In this document: one piece after another, positions 19,424-23,374 of the stretch
Numbering within the stretch: the first letter of the stretch is position 1
Layout of the letters: every line of letters begins with the position of its first letter
NCBI GenBank assembly: GCA_000512085.1
Contig: ASPP01029302.1
Coordinates: 1-23,374 of the forward strand
Length of the DNA: 23,374 nt
From: Reticulomyxa filosa
Taxonomy: Eukaryota; Foraminifera; Reticulomyxidae
Direction: 5' to 3'
The notes under the pieces: model-generated
What the model saw: only the letters and a program-made list of their open reading frames with translations
Told to the model about the DNA's origin: nothing
Database searches by the model: none
Position numbers and translations under genes: made by a program

Positions 19424-20637
19424 TCAGTTAACATTATTGTTATCCTTTTTTAGCAATGCAATACTCTCAAACAATATCTTTCGGTCGTTCTTATCTTTGA
19501 CACCGAGTTCTTCCAAAGTTTCTCTGTCCAATTGGGCCAAAAGCTCACCAACGAATTCTTTTTTCTGGGTGGCATACCACAATTGTCGAAAATCGTCAAT
19601 TCTTTTAAAATACTTTTCAAACCTTTGTCTGTCGATTCGGATCAAATATGTTTGAAAGTCTTCAATATTCCATTTTTGCCATCGTTGTAAGAAATTTTCC
19701 CAGCGGCTCTTTTGAGTCACAATTACTTGTTTGTGGTGTACTTTTTGTTGGATCTCATCGTACCTTTGTTCCAAAGTCTTTCCATTGGACTTTTCTTCCT
19801 GAAGAATATTGGCCAAGTCTAAGTAACTACGATTTGGATCGGTGGGCAATTCACTTCTTACCATCGCCAAATCTTTGGGTGATAAGGTAGTTTGATGGAT
19901 GCTCTCCAAAGTTAACAAAGTTGACTTTGGAGATACCTCTTGTTCGTTTTAATGAACAAGCGAATCATACTTATCATAGCCAATTGTTCAAAAGGTGTTT
20001 CACAATATTTTCGCAAAATTTCATTTGCCTTTGTTTCTTCCTCAAATATACGCAACACGTCTTGAAGGCAACTGCATTCCATTGCTATCAGATCGTCATA
20101 CAATGACGGCGTTTTGACGCTTTCACATAACTTTTTTAACTGTTCTTCATTGTCATTAGTATTGTTCGAAAATATTGACTTGTCACTTTTGCAATCACTG
20201 ATTAAAAGTGACACTTTTTCGTCGCTCTTGCATACAGTATTACTTTTTTCGGAGTCCATTTTTTGATATGGCTCCGTTCCTGAAACAGAGTCCCTCTTGA
20301 GACTCTGTGCCATCGCAATTGTTGCGTCTAGAGAGTAAGTGGAGGTAATATTTGGCTCGGTTTTGATGATTGCATCAGTAAGACATGGCTCTGAAGTATT
20401 CAATCGTGATTGCTGTGGTAGCGAGGAAAAGGGAGCAACATTTACTGAAGTTGTTGGGTCACAAACATTATTCAATACATTGTTAGGGAATAACGAACAC
20501 ATTGGAACGTTTCTATCTCCTTCCGGAGAAAACACAAACATTTGTGGGACAAATCCGTACGTGTGACTGTTTACTTTATCATCATATTTGAATTTTTTTT
20601 TAGGCACAGTGGTATGGTCGTCATCAAGCCACGGCAT
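19424..20637 (-). CDS. SAM-domain protein, two exons joined across a 35-nt hairpin intron
   Basis: Likely scaffold or regulatory protein working through SAM-mediated protein contacts. Exon 1 is 20637-19937 (MPWLDDDHTTVPKKKFKYDD...). Exon 2 is 19901-19424. Removing 19936-19902 joins AG to C as Ser in phase 2 and gives 392 residues. The N-terminal 170 residues are Ser/Asp/Lys-rich and look disordered, with a basic KKKFK patch. A helical segment (LYDDLIAMECSCLQDVLRIFEEE) follows. The C-terminal 75 residues have the SAM pattern: WNIEDFQTYL at the start, then a run of helices and ELLAQLDRETLEELGV, ending in KILFESIALLKK. The frame is open for about 13 codons upstream of the ATG (DRKNVAKKRKH), preceded by AATAG, so a further upstream exon is possible, perhaps linking to the next gene. 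Confidence 0.65.
19902..19936 (-). other. Candidate 35-nt hairpin intron in the SAM gene
   Basis: On the minus strand the segment begins GTA, ends in GAG, and in between the arms TCTCCAAAGT and ACTTTGGAGA (plus coordinates 19924-19933 and 19903-19912) pair over 10 bp. After one C.A mismatch there are three more pairs around a TTT loop. The reading frame changes exactly here, and removal restores it. A 32-nt alternative (donor at ATAA/GTATGA, acceptor ACAAG just upstream) also restores the frame. Confidence 0.55.
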
Positions 20638-20850
20638 GTGTTTGCGTTTTTTTGCTACATTTTTGCGATCTATTTTGTTTTAAGAGGAAAAAAGACATCT
20701 TATTGTGAGAAAGCAAGTACAAAAGATTTTTAATGACAAAATTCTCTTCTTTCAAGAAATGGGGCCCTTACTTGGTGATATGCTTTTTCCATCCTTTTTT
20801 TGTGTCTATTGATTAAGGTTACAAACATTGCGACGTTTGTGACATACATT

Positions 20851-22293
20851 TCAATCACACAAACAATTTTGTAAACGTTTATTTTTAAAAATTTTCTCCA
20901 AACTTTGCGGAGTGGTCGGCCTTTCTTGAAATGAAAGCTGTTTGTAAGACAATAGAAAGGAAACATGCCTAACCTGCTGACTATCGACCACAATCGCAGG
21001 ATAGGTAACTCCATTGACAGAAGTGTTTTGAAATTCCTTAGAGCCAATCCTGAAAGAGAAGAGATTAAAGGCATTACAATCGCCCGTGCAAAGTTGATAA
21101 AACTGATCATTTATATCTTGGAAGTGAAAGGCCTCTTTGGCATCCGTAGAGTCGGAATGAAATTGCCGGTTGCAATTTTTGTGAATGAGGACCTTGACGT
21201 CGATAGGACATCCCAAACTTTTTAAATATTCATGCTTCAAATATAAATCGAAAGACACACGTCTGGAATCCCCATTTTTGCCAAAATTGGACTCAAAAGA
21301 GGATTGCAAAGACAGACAAATCTGCATAGAAGAATCTACAGTGGCTCCAATTACGCTATCAATTGGTATGTGCTGAAACTCCCTTTGTGTGTTATGAGCT
21401 GTGATACTCATGTATGCCGCATCTGTGACCAGCTCAATCCAGAAGCGTCCGTATGTCAAATTCAATGGTTGTGTCGATCCTTGTTTTGCAGGCTAAACGA
21501 CAGATGTCCAACCAATGACAAGCAAACACTTTTCCTACTTCAGCTTAATTGTTTTTGCAAAATAGAGCCAGTAAAAAAAACTTACGGTAGATGTTCTGAT
21601 TTTTTCAAACCACAATCTTTTCAATACTTTGATAATCCATTGTTGATCGCACAGTGTCAAACCACTGTCATCCTTCATTGCAGTGCTGTTTGCCATCTTC
21701 ATTCGGATTTGCAATGTCAGCACTGTGTTTTCAATTACGCTCATTTTGTCTCTTTGTACATATACACTGACAAAGTCATTCAAATGAGAACTCACTCTGT
21801 GAAAGTCTTCATGAGCGATATGTGTCCATTCCTCTTTGTTATGTAAGCAATGCCTTTTTGTAGGACAATTTATGCAATTATCGATACAAAGTGGTGCTGA
21901 GGTCATCGTCTCATACCCTTCCTGGCGAATGAAATCAATTACATGGCACCGAGGACACAAATAATTATATCTCTGCAACTTTTCGTCACCATGTTTTCCA
22001 CCTATTTATACAGTAGATCCGATATACGTATATTCTCACTATAGGAAAAAAAATCGAGTCTTATGGCTCTGTTTTCGAGACAAGACTGGGAAGGAAAGAA
22101 GTAGGCCCAAACTCAATCTTTTGACTTCATTATCTTTGAGAACTTTGCCTGTTTGTTCAAAGGACCAAGCCAGCATCAGCCGGCGAAGTTTTTCTGCAGT
22201 GAACTGCAGCTTTCGACGTCCACTCTTCACTGTTTCATCGCCTTTGTTGGCTTTCACTTCGCCATTGTAACTCCAACAATCAATACTACTCAT
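20851..22293 (-). CDS. 400-residue protein of unknown family, four exons
   Basis: Not recognised. Exons on the minus strand: 22293-22113 (MSSIDCWSYNGEVKANK...), 22001-21586, 21492-20974 and 20937-20851. Phases 1, 0, 0 fit and the frame ends at TGA, 400 residues. Donor GTAAGT at 21585 is a perfect consensus. The first exon holds a basic helix (GRRKLQFTAEKLRRLMLAW). Exon 2 begins with LCPRCH and a CIDNCINCPTKRHC cluster that may bind zinc, then EEWTHIAHEDFHRV. Exon 3 is beta-rich (FWIELVTDAAYMSITAHN; FDLYLKHEY; PIDVKVLIHKNC; FNLFSFRIGSKEF). A DNA-binding regulator is conceivable from this basic/Cys/beta layout but is only a guess. The third intron is just 36 nt and in frame. The gene lies directly upstream of the SAM gene on the same strand, and the two might be one gene. 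Confidence 0.6.
20938..20973 (-). other. Candidate 36-nt in-frame intron
   Basis: On the minus strand it runs from GTTAGGCATG to the pyrimidine-rich end TTGTCTTACAAACAG, with phase 0 on both sides. It has no stop codon and a length divisible by three, so retention would add 12 residues (VRHVSFLLSYKQ) without changing the frame. The donor and acceptor are good, but the length is far below the 80-170 nt of most introns in the window. Confidence 0.5.
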
Positions 22294-22954
22294 TGAACTT
22301 TGCTGTAGTATGGCCTACTAAAAACTGATATTTTCGCGTAAACTGACAACCTTCTTTTTCCCTTTTTTAAAACAAAATTTTTTAAACGCTATATTGAGTC
22401 TAGTGTGACTCGATGGCATAACTTTAGGTCATGCTTTAACCGTCATATTTTTGCAGTTTTTATAGGCTGACATAACCATTCCATTTGTAAAGATACTCTT
22501 TACAAAGAAAAAACTATCGTGGTGATTATTTTGTGATTCAAAGCACACCATTTTCTCGACATTAAATAGCTTAAATTTTCACTTATTTGCAATGGCTAAA
22601 ATATCTAATTTTTTTCGTTTTCTTACAAAATGGACTATCTAGATTTAAACTCGTATCATTAGTACAGTCAAAAACAACGTTACCCCTTTTTTGTTGTGAA
22701 TGACTCGATTGCAGTATTTATTTTTTGCTAAAAACACTGTCTGTTTCAAACGTGCAACCAACTGCTAGCAGATCGTCTGACAATAGTAAAAAAAATGATC
22801 AAGTTCTACGATATTGAAGAGAGTGACACTTGTACTAAAATTTGGCGTAGGTAATATAATCACCCACTGTTCCACTAAAACGAATTTTATTTTTTTACAT
22901 TTTCACAGACACATTGAAATTTTCTCATTGTCGAAAATATTTTGTTGTAGTTTT
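22294..22954. promoter_or_regulatory. Upstream region of the unknown-family gene, with a 9-bp hairpin
   Basis: Lies between the start of the minus-strand gene at 22293 and the end of the TPR gene. It holds a perfect inverted repeat, TTTGTAAAG (22484-22492) and CTTTACAAA (22498-22506), with a 5-nt spacer, about 190 bp upstream of the start codon. A smaller GAGTC/GACTC pair lies near 22396-22411. This could be a dimeric transcription-factor site, an RNA hairpin, or chance. No gene was seen. Confidence 0.45.
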
Positions 22955-23374
22955 TTAACTATCTTGATGAATATTCCTTTGCTCTGTGGATAGTTTATCC
23001 GTTAATTTCTTCAGTCTTAATTTTACGTGCAACGTCTCTCGATTGAATTCTCCTAACAATGTACTGTAGAGCCTCCAAGCTTCTTCATAATGTTTACAAG
23101 CACTTTTAATTTCTCCAGTCTTCTCAAATATCAATCCCAAATTCCAATTTGAATCGGCTGTGGATTTATTCTTTCCAAATATTTGATTTTTGATTTCTAA
23201 TGCTTTGTGATTGTATTCAATCGCTTTATTGTATTGATATCTTTTTTTATAACAAGACCCTAAACTATGATACGAATGTGCAACGGAAGTATGATAAAGG
23301 CCATGAATTTGCAATCGAATTTTTAAAGATTGTTCATGATGATCAATTGCTTTATCATATTGTCCCATTTTAAA
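22955..23374 (-). CDS. TPR-repeat protein, kinesin-light-chain-like (3' part only)
   Basis: Protein-interaction repeat protein; partner unknown. The visible part is the C-terminal end, stop at 22955, and the coding frame runs to the right edge. It shows about three 42-residue TPR units of the kinesin-light-chain type (unit start GQYDKAIDHHEQSLKIR, then YNKAIEYNHKALEIK, then ACKHYEEAWRLYSTLLG), followed by a charged tail (LRLKKLTDKLSTEQRN). The ATG at 23368 falls inside the usual repeat pattern (x-Met-Gly-Gln-Tyr-Asp-Lys), so it is probably internal and the gene continues beyond the window. Foraminiferan genomes are rich in such tandem TPR genes, which supports the organism guess. Confidence 0.83.
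   Translation of the reverse strand, partial: FKMGQYDKAIDHHEQSLKIRLQIHGLYHTSVAHSYHSLGSCYKKRYQYNKAIEYNHKALEIKNQIFGKNKSTADSNWNLGLIFEKTGEIKSACKHYEEAWRLYSTLLGEFNRETLHVKLRLKKLTDKLSTEQRNIHQDS

Noticed and set aside
20730-21110. 126-codon minus-strand frame over the third and fourth exons of the unknown-family gene
   Set aside because: It is out of frame with the phase-consistent exon chain for most of its length; only its last part is kept as a possible linking exon.
1-23374. Search for tRNA, rRNA, transposon terminal repeats or viral remnants
   Set aside because: No cloverleaf-like structure, rRNA core motif, transposase or reverse-transcriptase motif was recognised by eye; a tRNAscan or Rfam run would be needed to exclude them fully.

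Overview
The window is nuclear DNA from an intron-rich, AT-rich protist. Coding exons are of moderate GC, while introns and intergenic DNA are dominated by T/A homopolymers and TATATGTA tracts. Intron boundaries that can be fixed by protein frame follow GT..AG. The style (A/T-run introns, low-complexity protein insertions, and at the right edge a tandem TPR protein of the kinesin-light-chain type) suggests a rhizarian, most likely a foraminiferan such as Reticulomyxa. That assignment is inference, not read from a marker gene. All gene models were built by hand by matching splice phase and protein continuity; no transcript evidence was available.

Left part (1-3,300): two genes run away from each other. 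A three-exon DEDDh (DnaQ-like) 3'-5' exonuclease lies on the minus strand and a two-exon PCNA lies on the plus strand. They share about 400 bp of upstream DNA and both belong to DNA replication and repair. A 1.5 kb AT-rich gap without a recognisable gene follows.

Centre (4,639-11,850, plus): one large gene of about 15 exons encodes a RalGAP alpha-subunit homologue (RALGAPA1/2 type) with the C-terminal Rap/Ran-GAP domain and its GND asparagine motif intact. Next on the same strand is a single-exon gene for a C2orf69-like (UPF0565) alpha/beta-hydrolase-like protein (12,417-13,730), interrupted by Asp/Asn and Thr low-complexity tracts. About 1.9 kb of AT-rich DNA follows.

Right part: a six-exon seven-transmembrane, GPCR-like protein (17,556-15,644, minus) is divergent from a four-exon protein with a C-terminal ZZ-like zinc-finger region (17,768-18,803, plus), with about 210 bp between their starts. 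The zinc-finger gene converges on a SAM-domain protein (20,637-19,424, minus). Behind it lies a 400-residue protein of unknown family (22,293-20,851, minus), which might be part of the same gene. The 3' half of a TPR protein (minus) enters from the right edge.

The genes do not form one pathway. The best functional links are the PCNA/exonuclease pair (replication) and a signalling flavour (RalGAP, 7TM, SAM). The most unusual structural signals are a 35-nt candidate intron that is almost entirely a hairpin (19,902-19,936), a 36-nt in-frame candidate intron nearby (20,938-20,973), and an in-frame TAA inside the RalGAP gene that is best explained by a 90-nt in-frame intron.
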